From Synaphobranchus kaupii (taxonomy: Eukaryota; Chordata; Actinopteri; Anguilliformes; Synaphobranchidae), in the NCBI GenBank assembly GCA_029718625.1, contig CM056376.1:122475080-122539079 (forward strand): a stretch of 64,000 nt of DNA. Direction: 5' to 3'. Shown one piece after another: positions 19,400 to 30,699 of this stretch (positions within the stretch are counted from its first letter, which is position 1; every line of letters starts with the position of its first letter). A model generated the notes under the pieces. The model made no database searches and was not told the DNA's origin. It saw only the letters and a program-made list of their open reading frames with translations. The position numbers and the translations under genes were made by a program.

Positions 19400-20161
19400 C
19401 TGCATGCGGTGTGACAAAGAGATCATCCGTCAGTCATGCAATACAAACAAGTTCTGGTTAATAAATACAAGGACATTCCCACTGGAGCAGTGGTTCCCAA
19501 AGCTTTCCACGGGTACGGGTCCAGGTATTTGATGTGTTCCACCTCAAGCACACCTGATACAACTATTCAAGCTCTTGATTAGTTGCATCAGATGTGCTTG
19601 AGATGGAACATCAAATACCTGGATCCAGCTCAGGGTACCGGAGGTGAGGTTTTGGAACCACTGCACAAGAACGAGAGCGTCCTTTTAGTTTGTGGTCCGA
19701 TGACCAGTCACTAACAATAATGACCACTGGGGCCTGGTTTACACACTACCAACTCCCCACCAGCAGGAGGTGCTTCACTTGTATTGTCTCCTGATAGTAT
19801 CATCAACATGCTCCTCAATTTCTTATGGTCAGTTCAAAGGGGGAAATAAAATAAAAAGAAGAGTGTTGCCAGTTTAAATGTGGTTCTGATTTTGAACCCT
19901 GACCGTACCCTGGGCGAGGATGTTCCACTGCATGACCCGGATGGGTTGGCTCAGGGGGCCGCTGCCTTCGGGGAAGACGAAGTCGCGGTGGAGCCGGGCC
20001 GGGCGGTTCCGCAGCGCCTCCTCGCACTCCTTCATCAGTCTGTCTGGGTCGGCGGACTCCTCGTGGGCCCCCTGCTCCAGGCAGGGCTCCGGCTGGGCCA
20101 GGCCGGTGCTGCTCAAAGGCTGGGCCAGGGCACTGTACAGCCGGCCGGTGCTGCTGCCCAT
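18555..20161 (-). CDS. noct: nocturnin, EEP-family phosphatase; reading frame disturbed in last exon
   Basis: The coding exons are 20161-19909 and 19399-18555. The start is MGSSTGRLYSALAQPL, matching the conserved start of exon 2 of vertebrate nocturnin. The conserved core follows: RVMQWNILAQ, LCLQEVDHYFDTFQPVLSGL, PWSPCLDVEQNNGPDGCALF, CGDFNAEPSEDVYRRF, SADGQSEPQYTTWKIRPSGE and YPSDHISLVCDIRF, ending DNPDQLQ at TAA 18555. The catalytic N, E, D and H of the endonuclease/exonuclease/phosphatase fold are all present. In mammals nocturnin removes the 2'-phosphate of NADP(H) and is clock-driven. Five small insertions interrupt the frame near 19298, 19127-19130, 19018-19023, 18905-18909 and 18725-18728, all in G or C runs. 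Allowing for them the product is about 363 residues. They may be sequence errors or real decay. Confidence 0.9.
19488..19663. mobile_element. foldback hAT-type MITE in noct intron
   Basis: The ends CAGTGGTTCCCAAA and TTTTGGAACCACTG are inverted. The interior is palindromic (GGTATTTGATGTGTTCCACC against TGGAACATCAAATACC). The termini resemble hAT consensus ends. Flanking 8-mers CACTGGAG and CACAAGAA match at only five positions, so the duplication is not clear. Confidence 0.75.
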
Positions 20162-20169
20162 GGAACAGG
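19909..20169 (-). CDS. noct: noct exon 2 (carries the start codon)
   Basis: The acceptor on the minus strand is CTCCACGCGCAG and the donor is GTACGG. It has eight bases of leader then ATG at 20161. It encodes the leader MGSSTGRLYSALAQPL, an acidic linker and HRDFVFPEGSGPL up to RVMQWNILAQ. The exon is in frame throughout. Mammals begin translation further upstream with a mitochondrial leader; no in-frame upstream ATG was seen in the candidate exon 1 here. Confidence 0.9.
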
Positions 20170-21231
20170 CTGCGCGTGGAGACAATCATGGTTCAGGGCA
20201 CTTGTGTATCGTCAAATGATACACACCCGGATGTTTAACACCGTTTCCTACACACGTTACGGTACAGTTCTGTTATGAGAACTTTGTGCTACTCTCTGTT
20301 GAAGCAAAGCTACGCACATTCTGGTTGTTGGGAGGGCGAGATCTTTCCAGCAAAAAGTACCCAAATATTTTTCCAGCACACACTAAATACTTTAGTTGAG
20401 TTTATCCCTGGGACCAGATTCAACTCTAGATGAACAATGATTTGCAGTCACAGTTCTGGCACACGGACAGAATTCCTCTATAATAAGTGTTAAAAATAAC
20501 ATTTTGACATACTAAACATTAAGACCCAACCCAGAATCCAGCCAAATGATCTAAAATTGTTCATTGTGTGAGTGTACCGTCTTGCTATTTAATCAACATT
20601 GAATATAATTTGCAAGCATTGGGCTGCACCTGGTTATGCAACTCAGTTCTGCATAGTAGTTTCTCTGGCATTGTAATTTTTTTTTTTTCTTGGAAAACCA
20701 ATAAAAAGGGCTAAAATAAATGCTGAGACCCACTGCTACACATTATTGAGTCATAACCAGGTGTAGCCTAACAACGCAAACGCAACACAGGGTTTAAGCG
20801 CCAAGTTACTCCATAGATAACGGCTAACCGTCACGGCTGAACAGCTTCATTTAGACCAAGCAATTGCGGGGAAACAAAAACAATACATGTAACTTCGGCC
20901 TAACGTTACTTTGACTACGACACGCAGGTCGCTTGAAATAACATTACTATAAATACAACAGTGTTGTAGGCTACTCATGTGTCTGCTACCGTCAAACCAA
21001 AAGCATCGAGTATGCAATTAATTTGTTTAATCATTCATTATTATTATTAATAAGAAAATGTTTTGCGGTTAATCGACAATATTGGAACCGCTAGCCGTAC
21101 GCAGGGTCCAATACATAGTTTAATGTAAGTTTCCCAACAAACGCAGTTAACGCACACAGACCGATGAATCGGTATTCCTATACCAAGTTAAACTTGATAA
21201 CATCCGACATGCAGAAATCCTAGATCCTTAC

Positions 21232-21310
21232 CGACGAGACACACAAAGATTTGAAAAATTCCACTTTGACTTGCAGCTCTCGCTGGATCAGTAGCACAAG
21301 CGTAGTTACA
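21232..21310 (-). other. noct: candidate noncoding exon 1 of noct
   Basis: On the minus strand a strong donor (TCTCGTCG then GTAAGG) lies about 1.06 kb upstream of noct exon 2. The preceding sequence contains no ATG before the donor, so it would be 5' UTR. The outer boundary is arbitrary because the transcription start cannot be seen. Confidence 0.45.
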
Positions 21311-22731
21311 AAAGTGCAAGTGTCACACGCTGAAGAGCGTGGGGAGGATTGCGCAAATCAAACACATCTTGCTTAAGCACGGGGACAGCACCACCTACTG
21401 CATGCCAGTACAAGTATTATGAACATGTATTAAGTTTGTGGCAGTTTTCCATTGTTCTGAATTCTAAATCCAGGTGGCGTGCGAGGGATGCATAACTCGA
21501 TACCCAATAAAACACTTATTTTTATTTATAGTGTCTTCTGTTGTCATGTAGAATGGAACCCACCTGCAACGCAGCTATTTATGTACCATGATATTATCCC
21601 CCCTGCAATAAGTCATGACATTACATCTCCCACCTGTCAGGCAGCTTAAACTTCATCTAATTCAACAAATAAAAAAAATTGCTCCTTGTGGTTGGCAATT
21701 GCGAATAAGCAGGAAAGAGAAAGAAACTAGAGCCTTATATTATACTCCATTTCCAAGTGTACAATCAATGCATTGCATACATGTGATACCAAGCTGATCA
21801 GAGACTAGACAACTAGAGTATTTTTTTGAATGACAGAAATCAAGCCTGTTAGCGATAAAACAGCCTAGAGATAATAGAAAACAATAATAACTGCACAAAA
21901 GTGCTTCTTAAAATACATTTATAATTTCCCATTTTAACTATATTGTATGCAAACTCTTGGTTAAAACATTGGCTTTAAAATGATCTGCCTGTGAACTGCT
22001 GCCACTATGAAAGTTGTCTTCAAGTTGTACTTCATTGTCAGATTGATGGTATGTAATTCAGAATGATTTTATCCATTAAATGAGAATTAATTTAATTAAC
22101 CAATTTATTCTAAATTACAACACAATAGTTGTGGACCATTGTTCAGGGATCACCTTCAGTTGCCCTGTTAGCAGCTCAGTACTCTGAATACTGAACCCAA
22201 GTCACTATAGATCACCCTTTATCAACCTTAAACACGTGATATGCCGTGAGGGAATTCACCCTCGGTACTTATACGATTCAAATGTCTCGATGTGACTTTA
22301 TTAGTGGATCACTCCGTCAGCGTGAGAGGGGAAACAGGTCCAAACGTTTAGTTTAATCAATGAGGTTTAATAGGGTGATGCGGTAATCCGCCGGGACTCT
22401 AACAGTATTAAACTACTAGTATTCAACACAATATAACCAAATACAGACACGGGGATATAGCGATATCAATGTTACAATATATCGCCGTAATTAAAACTAC
22501 ACATACACTCAGCGTGAAATAGAATTGCGATATCACGTTTCCTTGTAGTGGGTTACAGGAAGACCAAGGCACTGATGTTATTACTATTCACACACATCGC
22601 TACTATATTTAAGCTACTAAAACTATACAATCACACTCAACAAAAGGGATGCGGTACCACACAATGTAGGAACGGTATTATCCGGAAAAGCAGTGGTACG
22701 ACTCGACTGGTAGTGGGTAATTGAGAGGAAT
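21311..22731. other. region upstream of noct
   Basis: No exon is supported. A CACGTG E-box lies at 22233-22238, about 0.9 kb upstream of the candidate noct exon 1. It may or may not matter for circadian control; the motif also occurs elsewhere in the window (for example 2672 and 15026). Confidence 0.4.
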
Positions 22732-22965
22732 GTATGGTAGGCCGAACAGTTCAAAAGCAGACGCAAACTAGACACCACATATCCAGTTGGATAGCGCGCC
22801 GAACAGTTCAAAAGCCGACCCATACTAGACCCCGTATATCCAGTTGGATAGCGCGCTGCCCAGTTGGACACCCCGCGCAGCCCAGTTGGACACCCCGCGC
22901 CACCCAGTTGGACAGCTCGCGCTACCCAGTTGGACAGCTCGCGGATACCCAATTTGATGTCGCTG
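22732..22965. repeat. compound tandem array of a palindromic module, copy A
   Basis: After TATGGTAGGCCGAACAGTTC a 57-bp unit occurs twice (CCAGTTGG at 22783 and 22840). A 22-bp unit then occurs four times (CCAGTTGG at 22860, 22882, 22904 and 22926), with GC-rich spacers such as ACACCCCGCGC. The module is shared with 24820-25053. Confidence 0.85.
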
Positions 22966-24819
22966 ATTGGACAGGAATTAACTAATCTCTCACATGTAAT
23001 GAATGTACGTAAAACCAATATTTGTAGGGTCATTTGAATCATAACGATAATCAAAGTTTTTCGTTATTTGCCATTTTAATTTTCACACTAATTCCAAAGA
23101 CATAGAACGATATTTGGAAGAACTTAACCAATTTTTAGTTTAGGAATATGGGAAACAGTCATTGAACATGAGCAGAGACTGGTCTGAATGCAGACATGAA
23201 GGAAACACTATTGTTTAAATAAAATAAGTGTGTAATTAATAACATTCATAAAATGGAATAGGCCTAGTTAGTTCAAAGAGCCGTTTTCTGGTATTTTTTA
23301 AACAAATTTGGAATATATTTTAGTTGGAATACAACAGCAAAACAAAAATTAAACAGGCTAAATATGCAATTTATTTAAAAGAATAATCCCTGTTCTTTCA
23401 TATATATTTTGCTAGCTTCCACGTTGCTATTGTGTTCTCTAGCCTGTGTTGTCCAAGCCTTTAATGGGTAGGCTACTCACTGTCAACCCATCTACGGTTT
23501 GCCCGTATAAAATATGGGTTTCCACCTTTTCGAAGGTATGCGGACGTATAATGTTATGATACCGGAAATCTAGATTATATAGGTTTTTTGTTTTCAAACG
23601 TTTTCCAACATAATTCATTCAAACGCAGCAATCATATTTTATTTCTCCCTCTCTCTGCTACTACTCTCGATTTCTGAGGCTGCGGGGAAAGCAAGTAGCT
23701 AGCCTAGCGGCATCAGGACTGTAATTTACTTTATGACAACCACGAAGACGCAGTAGCCCAAAAGATACCCATCAACTATCTAACGTTAATTAACCTAGCG
23801 AACAGTTAAATGGTTATGATTGGACAAGGTTAATGTTTATGCAATTTTGATAATTAGATAATGTTCCATGACGTATTAATGTGGTGGATGACTCAATTTA
23901 ACGAAGCTACTACAAGTTTCATTGTAAAGTAACCCGTCTAACTTAATGTTAACTGTTACTAGAGAATTATTCAAAGTAAGATGAGCTAATTTTATAACCA
24001 TATGTAGGCTACATTAATGCTAACGTTGCCTACTTAGGCTATCAAAGATGTTATGTAGGCTAGTAAGATTTCATAATTTAGGAAAGGTGGTGTGTATCTC
24101 CTGCACTGGGTTGTAAGTGTGTGGGGTCAGTCATTTTGGGGTGTCTGAGCACCTTAATGAATTTGTAGCTACAGTTATTATGTGAAAAGCTAAATACATG
24201 AATATATTAAATAAACTTGAATCAGACATAACTGTGGTGGCTAGTGATTTTAATAGATAAACGATAGATAATGTTCTATACGGTTTTAGTGAATATACAG
24301 TTTTGCAGGGATGAAAATAAGTGCAGCTCTTTCCAGAGGTTGACACCTATGCATTAATAATATAATGCGACCGCATCTAAAGACAGACCTGGCGGATTCA
24401 CTCGTTGCTTTTATTGCAAGCCAATGTTCTCAGTACACAGAGGATTACACTGACTCAAACGCACAGACTTCAAGTATTAGGCTATACTGGACTGGCGATA
24501 ATATGTTTATGATGACAGTTTGCAGTATTATCTAGCTACACTACTGTCAACAAAACACACATAGGCCTACGCACTTTTTACACACAGTAACACTTAGCTA
24601 GCCCTGGTGACCAGCCAGCTCCGCTAACAAGCAGCATAACTAAACATTTAACCAACGAGTAAATAGTCTATATACCGGTACATGATATAATGGCGTCACA
24701 TAAATTGTAGTTGAAGACTTTTTTTATTTTTTATAGATTAGACAAATTCTTGCAAGCTTTGTTCGTTTAACAATCCAAACGAGATACACATATCCGGTAG
24801 GCTAATTCTAGAGAGATAT

Positions 24820-25053
24820 CTATGATAGGCTGAACAGTTCAAAAGCCGACGCAAACTAGACACCGTATATCCAGTTGGATCGCTCGCGCTGCCCAACTGG
24901 ATATGTGGAGATGTCCACTGGGTGGCGCAGGATGACTGAATAGGTAGTGTCTTGTTAACTGGATATATCTCGCTTAAAAACTGGGTAGCGCAGAGCAACA
25001 GGATATACGGTGTCTAGTTTGGGTCGGCTTTTGAACTGTTTGGCCTACCATAG
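24820..25053. mobile_element. foldback element with ~53-bp inverted arms, copy B
   Basis: Arms 24820-24872 and 25001-25053 are inverted with about four mismatches, sharing ACAGTTCAAAAGCCGAC and CTAGACACCGTATATCC. The arm sequence also opens the array at 22732 in the same orientation as the left arm. The 22732 arm and the 25053 arm could be the outer ends of one 2.3-kb element, with GGAAT near both outer borders. Confidence 0.75.
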
Positions 25054-26116
25054 GAATAATGGGGTTAGCCTACTTACTAGTCGAGCGCGAACCAGGAAAA
25101 AGGTGGAGAAGAAGAAGGATCTCCAAGGCCCAGTGGATGCCCAACGCGGGATAATGCAGCTTCTGAGCCGAACGGAAAACTCGGATGCTCAGTCTTTCTA
25201 TCGGAGGCGTGGGTCGCGGGAATTAACCAAAAGACGCAGGAGTGCAGGTGAAGTCGTAGAAGAAAAAAGAAAAAAAGAGAACGAGCCCCTGAGGTCGCCC
25301 ACCTAAAATACCTGACTGGCTAGAGGAGGGTCCACGCTGCTATTGGTTGTTGGGAGTAGCCTACCCGCCTTCACATCTTTGTCACAGTGCCAGTCCCGGG
25401 CGGGCGACCACACTAATTTTAAGAAATTAGTACGGGAATGTGATTAAGTTAGATAACTCTCAACTCTACCGAAATACACGGATATAGTTTGTCCCTTGAT
25501 TTTCGTTTATTTTCGTTTCGTCGAGCTAACCATACCAAATACGATTACTTCAGGTTGGTTGATTATTCATTAGCGGCGTGGGCTGGCAACCTCGGAGACG
25601 CGGTGCTACACAATAATAAGGACTTGGACACGGCTTAATTTATTTATTCGGCTCAGTTAGGCGTCAGAAACTGCATTTTTGATGAAATTTAATGAGAGGC
25701 TACTTTCTCCATTCATGAGCATGAATGGATTCCCCTGGAGATACTGGGGACGCACGCTAGGCGTCAGTAATGTTCTATCTATACAAAATATAAGGGCGGT
25801 GATTGATTCTTTAGGCGCCGTGCTGGCGCGATCAGAGGCTATATTAGTGATCTGCGATGAGCAATCGTCTGGTCTTAATCGCAATCGTGGTTGTTAACCC
25901 CCCTCCTATTGTTACCTAATGCTTTGATCCCTGGGGCCTGGAGCTCCAGAAGGGAGGTAAAAGATAGCGTTGGAATGTTACACAGAGGCATTTTTAGGAT
26001 TTCCTGTAGATACAGAGTTCCCTACTCAGGAAGAGAACTGGGGAGAGACAAACAGAATGATAATTGTCCTACATCACCTAAATACAGGCTACCTAGCTGG
26101 TTTATTGTTTCCAACA
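25054..26116. other. non-genic stretch with unrecognised open frames
   Basis: Overlapping open frames at 25657-25884 (-) and 25679-25897 (+) are of 72-75 codons and match nothing I recognise. A lysine/arginine-rich frame at 25010-25306 is low complexity. No splice-supported exon was found. Confidence 0.4.
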
Positions 26117-26124
26117 CATTATAC

Positions 26125-26322
26125 CAGGGATGTCCAATCTTTTCCGAAAAAGGGCCGACGTGGGTGCAGGTTTTTGTTTTAGCCCAAAACTAAAATACCC
26201 GTTTGTACTTAAAGGTCTACATTGAAGACTATGTTTAGTTAATTACTTAAATCAGGTGTCGTAATGCTGGGCAAAAACCTGCACCCACATTAGCCCATTT
26301 CCGATAAGATTGGACACCCCTG
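26125..26322. mobile_element. hAT MITE with exact 8-bp target duplication
   Basis: The ends CAGGGATGTCCAATCTTTTC and AAGATTGGACACCCCTG are inverted. The 8-mer CATTATAC flanks both sides exactly (26117-26124 and 26323-26330), as expected for hAT. Interior arms share GGGTGCAGGTTTTTG and CAAAAACCTGCACCC. A degenerate relative lies at 37888-37983. Confidence 0.92.
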
Positions 26323-26791
26323 CATTATACCATGTAAACAGGCTTTTGAGCAGTGAAACTAATGTATGTCTAAGAAAATATCAGCTACATACTCATATGT
26401 TCCTCTTCAATCCAAAATGGCAATCAGGTTGCATATCATCAGAATGCTACTATGGTTAATATACAGTCAAGCCGGAAAGTCTGCACACCCCTTTCACCTT
26501 CTCCACGTTTTATTACGTTACAGACTTAGGGGCTGTGTCCACAGAAAGCGTTTTTTGAGCTGCCAGCACCTTTCTGCCAGCCATTTCTATGGTAAAGTAG
26601 CGCTCCTCTTCTTAGCGTCACGCCTCGTGTTTTAGCGCTCTTGGCGGCTAGCCTTTTTTTGCGGAGCGCTCTGGGCTCCTCCAGTAGAAAATAGTTCAAC
26701 ATTTGGAGAGAAGCGCAGCTCATCAATGTCACTTTTGTTTGACCGACCAATCAAAATCGAGGAAGAGGCTGGACTAAAAAGATCAACAAAC

Positions 26792-26924
26792 ATGGCAGAG
26801 GAGAGGTTGATTCTTGCGGTGTCCAACAACCCAGTCATCTATGACCTTACCTTGAAGGGCTACCACGACCAAAACATTAAATACAAAGCCTGGAGAGATG
26901 TCTCTGCTTTTTTGGGGGTTTCAG
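26792..26924 (+). CDS. MADF-domain exon of Harbinger accessory gene (truncated)
   Basis: From ATG 26792 the frame encodes 44 codons: MAEERLILAVSNNPVIYDLT, then YHDQNIKYKAWRDVSAFLGV. This has the spacing of the MADF/Myb-SANT-like fold (hydrophobic I-AV, P-IYD, then K-AW and a closing LG). It ends at a good donor, TTTCAG then GTGAGA. An in-frame ATG also lies upstream at 26726. In autonomous Harbinger elements this protein helps the transposase bind DNA and enter the nucleus. Here no downstream exon survives, so it is a fragment unless spliced to other sequence. Confidence 0.7.
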
Positions 26925-26999
26925 GTGAGAATTATTCATTGTATTATCTTGTTGGGTTGATGTTAGCTTGCTATTTATTGTAGTTATGCTAGCTAGCTA

Positions 27000-27122
27000 A
27001 CTGTCAGATGGCCAACTGTCAGTTCGTATTATCTTGTCGTGCACCCACACACTCCTACCCCTTCTCCTGGCAGCGGGATCTTCATCGATATCCATCGCTA
27101 GAGCAATCGCAAGGATCCGGTT
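27000..27122 (-). pseudogene. start of a Harbinger (HARBI1-type) transposase
   Basis: On the minus strand the frame reads RILAIALAMDIDEDPAARRR followed by GRSVWVHDKIIR, resembling the N-terminus of Harbinger nucleases, which typically have a short acidic stretch, an arginine cluster and a W-V motif. A stop follows soon after. The DDE nuclease core is absent because of the internal deletion. Confidence 0.55.
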
Positions 27123-27453
27123 TCTGGCATTGATGTTTACCGTTATGTTAAACGTTATTTTGGTTAGGCTATTTGTACTAATAACGCGGCGATCGTAACC
27201 TAGCAACAATAAGCGCTCCGTGCGCTTTGGGCATTCATATTTTTGATATCCAAAGCGCTCCGCCATGAAAAAAACGCTTTCTGTGGACACAGCCCCTTAA
27301 ACTACAATAGATTGAGTTCATTTTTTGCCTCAAACATCTACACACAATAGCCAATAATGACAAAGTGAAAACAGGTTTTTAGAAAATATGCAATTTTATT
27401 TTACTGACAAAAATAGGTTATTTAGGGGTTACATATCTGTACACACCCTTAGC

Positions 27454-28460
27454 CTAATACTTGGTTGCTGCACCTTTGGCAGCGATTACAGCTTCAAGGT
27501 GTCTTGGGAAAGAAGCTACGAGCTTGGCACACTTGTTTCTGGACATTTTTGCCCATTCCTCTTGGCATATCCTTGCAAGCTCCGTCAGGTTGGATGGGGA
27601 GCGTCGGTACACAGCCATTTTCAGCTCTTTCCACAGATGTTCAATTGGATTCAGGTCTGGGCTCTGGCTGGGCCACTCAAGGACATGCAGACTTCCTCCG
27701 AAGCCATTCCTTTGTTCTCTTGGCTGTGTGCTTCGGGTCGTTGTCATGTTGGAAGGTAAACCTTCGCCCCAGTCTGAGGTCCAGAGCGCTCTGGAGCAGG
27801 TTTTCTTCAAGGATCTCGGTGTACTTAGCTGCATTCATCTTGTCTAGTCGCCCCATTCCCGCTGCTGAAAAACATCCCCACATCATGATGCTGCCACCCG
27901 CCATGCTTCACTGTAGGGATGGTATTAGCCAGGTGATGAGCGGTGCCTGGTTTCCTCCAGACGTGACGCTTGGTATTCAGGCCAAAAAGTTAAATTTTGG
28001 TTTCATCAGACCAGAGAATCTTGATTCTCATGGTTTGAGAGTCCTCTAGGTGCCTTTTGGCAAACTCCAAGCGGGCTGTGATGTGCCTTTTACTAAGGAG
28101 GGGCTTCCGTCTGGCCACTCTACCATAAAGGCCTGATTGGTGGAGTGCTGCCTGGATGGTTGATCTTCTGAAAGGTTCTCCCATCTCCACAAGGATACGC
28201 TGGAGCTCTGTCAGAGTGACCCTCGGGTTCCTGCTCACCTCCCTGGCCAAGGCCCGTCTAACCTGATTGCTCAGTTTGGCCGGGCGGCCAGGTCTAGGAA
28301 GATTCTTGGTGGTTCCAAACTTCTTCCATTTACAAATGATGGTGGCCACTGTGCTCTTTGGGACCTGTAAAGCTGCAGAGATTTTTCCGTACCCTTCTCC
28401 AGATCTATGCCTTGACACAATCCTGTTTCTGAGGTCTGCAGATAATTCCTTTGACCCCAT
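27454..28460 (-). pseudogene. frameshifted Tc1 transposase
   Basis: It begins MGSKELSADLRNRIVSRHRS at 28460. A helix-turn-helix follows (YGKISAALQVPKSTVATIIC), then the GRPAKLS hook and RVARRKPLLSKRH. All three catalytic regions can be read: [27 protein letters not shown] and SPDLNPIEHLWKELKMA, ending AAKGAATKY. They fall in at least three frames, with breaks between 27990 and 27904 and near 27700-27830. It is a dead copy of a nearly full-length transposase (about 330 codons). Confidence 0.9.
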
Positions 28461-28809
28461 GGCTTGTAGTTTGCTCTGACATGCACTGTCAACTGTGGGA
28501 CCTTATATAGGCAGGGGTTGGCAATCCCCAATCATGTCCAATCAATTGAATTTATCACAGGTGGACTCCAATTAAGTTGTAGAAACATCTCAAGCAGTAT
28601 CAGTGGAAACAAAATGCACCTCAGCTCACTTTTGGGTGCACACTTGTGTACATATGATATTTTACATTTTGATTTTTAATAAATTAGCACAAATGTCATA
28701 TGGGCTATTTTGAGGCAAAAATGAACTCAATCTATTGTAGAATATGTCTGTAACGTAATAAAACGTGGAGAAGGTGAAAGGGGTGTGCAGACTTTCCGGC
28801 TTGACTGTA

Positions 28810-30699
28810 TGCCCTGGTCTAAATAACTAACTGTACCTTTGGAACTTTTTAGCCGATTATGTTGCTGGTTGGTGATGTGCCCTTATTGTTCCTGCTACCT
28901 ACCTACTTAGGCAACATTCATAGATCCTCCTGTGGGGCAGTAGCCAGCATGGGGAAAATAATATAGTCTAGGTATGTTCTGGGTATGCCATCACAATCAT
29001 TTCATATTTCAAATAAATCTCTTACAAATTACAAAACAGTAAAGTTTCACAATAACGGCACCTGCCAGAATATCGATTATGGTATATTTTGCTTACATTT
29101 CGGAGGAATCGAGATTAATTTGACACAAAGTAGCTGTGCCCTGCTTGCAAACGGAAAACACCACTGAGCAAAAACAGCCTGTTGGGTTTCACATAGCACC
29201 AACGAATGACTAAAAAAGTCCCTTGTTGACAGGAACAAAGCCCCTTAGCAAAGGCCAGGGGACCAATCGCTTGGAGCGATAAAGAAAAAGGGGTTCGGTT
29301 TCAGAGACTTTTGAGCAAACGGGGACGCACGGGACTGGGGAATTTCGAAGTTTCGAGTGGTATAGATGTGACTGGGCCAGGACTGTGCCAGAGCGTCAAT
29401 GAATAGGCCAATGTCCTGTTTGTTGCATTCAGACAATGGGTCACTTTGAATACCCGGGGTCACACAGTGTCGGACACAGTCCTCTGCGCAGTGCAGTGGA
29501 TTTGACCAATTACTTAATTAAACTGGAAGGAGCCACTTGTTTTTATATGGGCAGCGATGATGAACCAATGCCGTTTTTCACATGCCTGGAATTTAACTTG
29601 ATTTATCCCGTACCATAGAACTTCACAGAAAGACAGAACCCCCCCCCCCCCCGTTCCTTCTTGTATTCAGAAATGGGGTTGTTGTGGTCATTCTAAACTT
29701 AATTTGTTCTCCCTCAGAAGCATTCTAGACTTTCTATCTCCATTCTGTTTCTCTTTTGAAGATACTGCTGTCAAGGACTGCTTCTTCACTGAACGCCATT
29801 GACGATCACCTGAATCGTGATTGAGAATTCTCCTTTTCGGAGCACGACCTTTTTTTTTTTTTGTCACTGACTGACTCATACGGTTTCTCATCTGTCTGTT
29901 TGATTTGTAATTAAAATGTATGTTTTCAGCCTTAGTCATTTCAGTTCTCTCAGTCGCCCTCATATTCGTAACAGTGCGTCTCTCTGCTCCCAAGCATTCC
30001 TCGTCATACAGCCAACTGCCGTGACGCATTCACATATTAATAAGCCAATTGAATTCTAATGGCCAGCATTATATTTCATTGAACAAATTATGTCATCCTA
30101 TGCAGACCACTCCGCAAATGTTTTTTTATGGAAGGCAATGGGTTATGCCCTGCCAAAGGCCATTACACCAATTTCCTGGTTTGCCTGCTTGACATAAATC
30201 TATGAGATGACGTGTACTGGTATACTGGCGCCCATTGACAGGGATCGAAGTTGGAACTGATTCACATAGGCTGGTGTCATTTCTACCAATGCCCTGTGAC
30301 CAGGCGCGTTCAATGTTGGCATTCGACAGGTTCAATGGACGCAGGCAGTATGAATGAGCAACAGATCATTTTGTAAATGTTGTATCTTTTGATTGTCAGA
30401 TTCAATATATTATTCAACCTCGCCCATACTTCTGGCCTTTGTGCAGTCCCGACTGGCTACTGCTTGTATCCCCCACACAGGCCATGAAATTAACTTTTCC
30501 ATACACTGGTCAGAGTGACTTGTGGATTCTAAAAAAGAGAAAAGCCATTTTCAACATTTTACCAGCCATATTACCTTTTACAATAGAACACAACCTGATT
30601 GGTTACCTGCCAAAAAGGGTTGCTAGATTAGAAATCTTACAGCCTCAATCAAAATTTTACCAGCATTTGGGTGGGAGGCAGGGCTGGTGTTAATTTCAC
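28810..30699. other. non-genic stretch
   Basis: No gene or element is recognised. A 14-base C run lies at 29639-29652. A 113-codon open frame on the minus strand at 29688-30029 is lysine/arginine-rich and unrecognised. Confidence 0.4.

Larger units (their letters stand above)
26529..27296. mobile_element. internally deleted PIF-Harbinger element
   Basis: The 28-bp terminal repeats begin GGGGCTGTGTCCACAGAAAG. The target duplication is TTA (26526-26528 and 27297-27299), the 3-bp preference of PIF-Harbinger, and it restores the interrupted Tc1 arm. It keeps the first exon of the Myb/MADF-type accessory gene at one end and the beginning of a HARBI1-type transposase at the other, facing inward. 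The middle of both genes is missing. Confidence 0.9.
26464..28807 (-). mobile_element. Tc1-like transposon, interrupted by a Harbinger element
   Basis: Terminal inverted repeats start CAGTCAAGCCGGAAAGTCTG at 26464 and end with the reverse complement at 28807. TA duplications lie at 26462-26463 and 28808-28809. Removing the 768-bp Harbinger insertion and its duplicated TTA leaves about 1.57 kb, the usual Tc1 size. The transposase is on the minus strand and frameshifted. Confidence 0.93.

Noticed and set aside
22623..23054. 143-codon minus-strand frame
   Set aside because: It translates the tandem CCAGTTGG array and its flanks; repetitive and unrecognised.
25657..25897. Opposed 72-75 codon frames as a gene
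   Set aside because: Overlapping on both strands with no recognised domain; more likely chance or repeat-derived.
29688..30029. 113-codon basic frame on the minus strand
   Set aside because: Low-complexity lysine/arginine composition, no family resemblance, no splice support.
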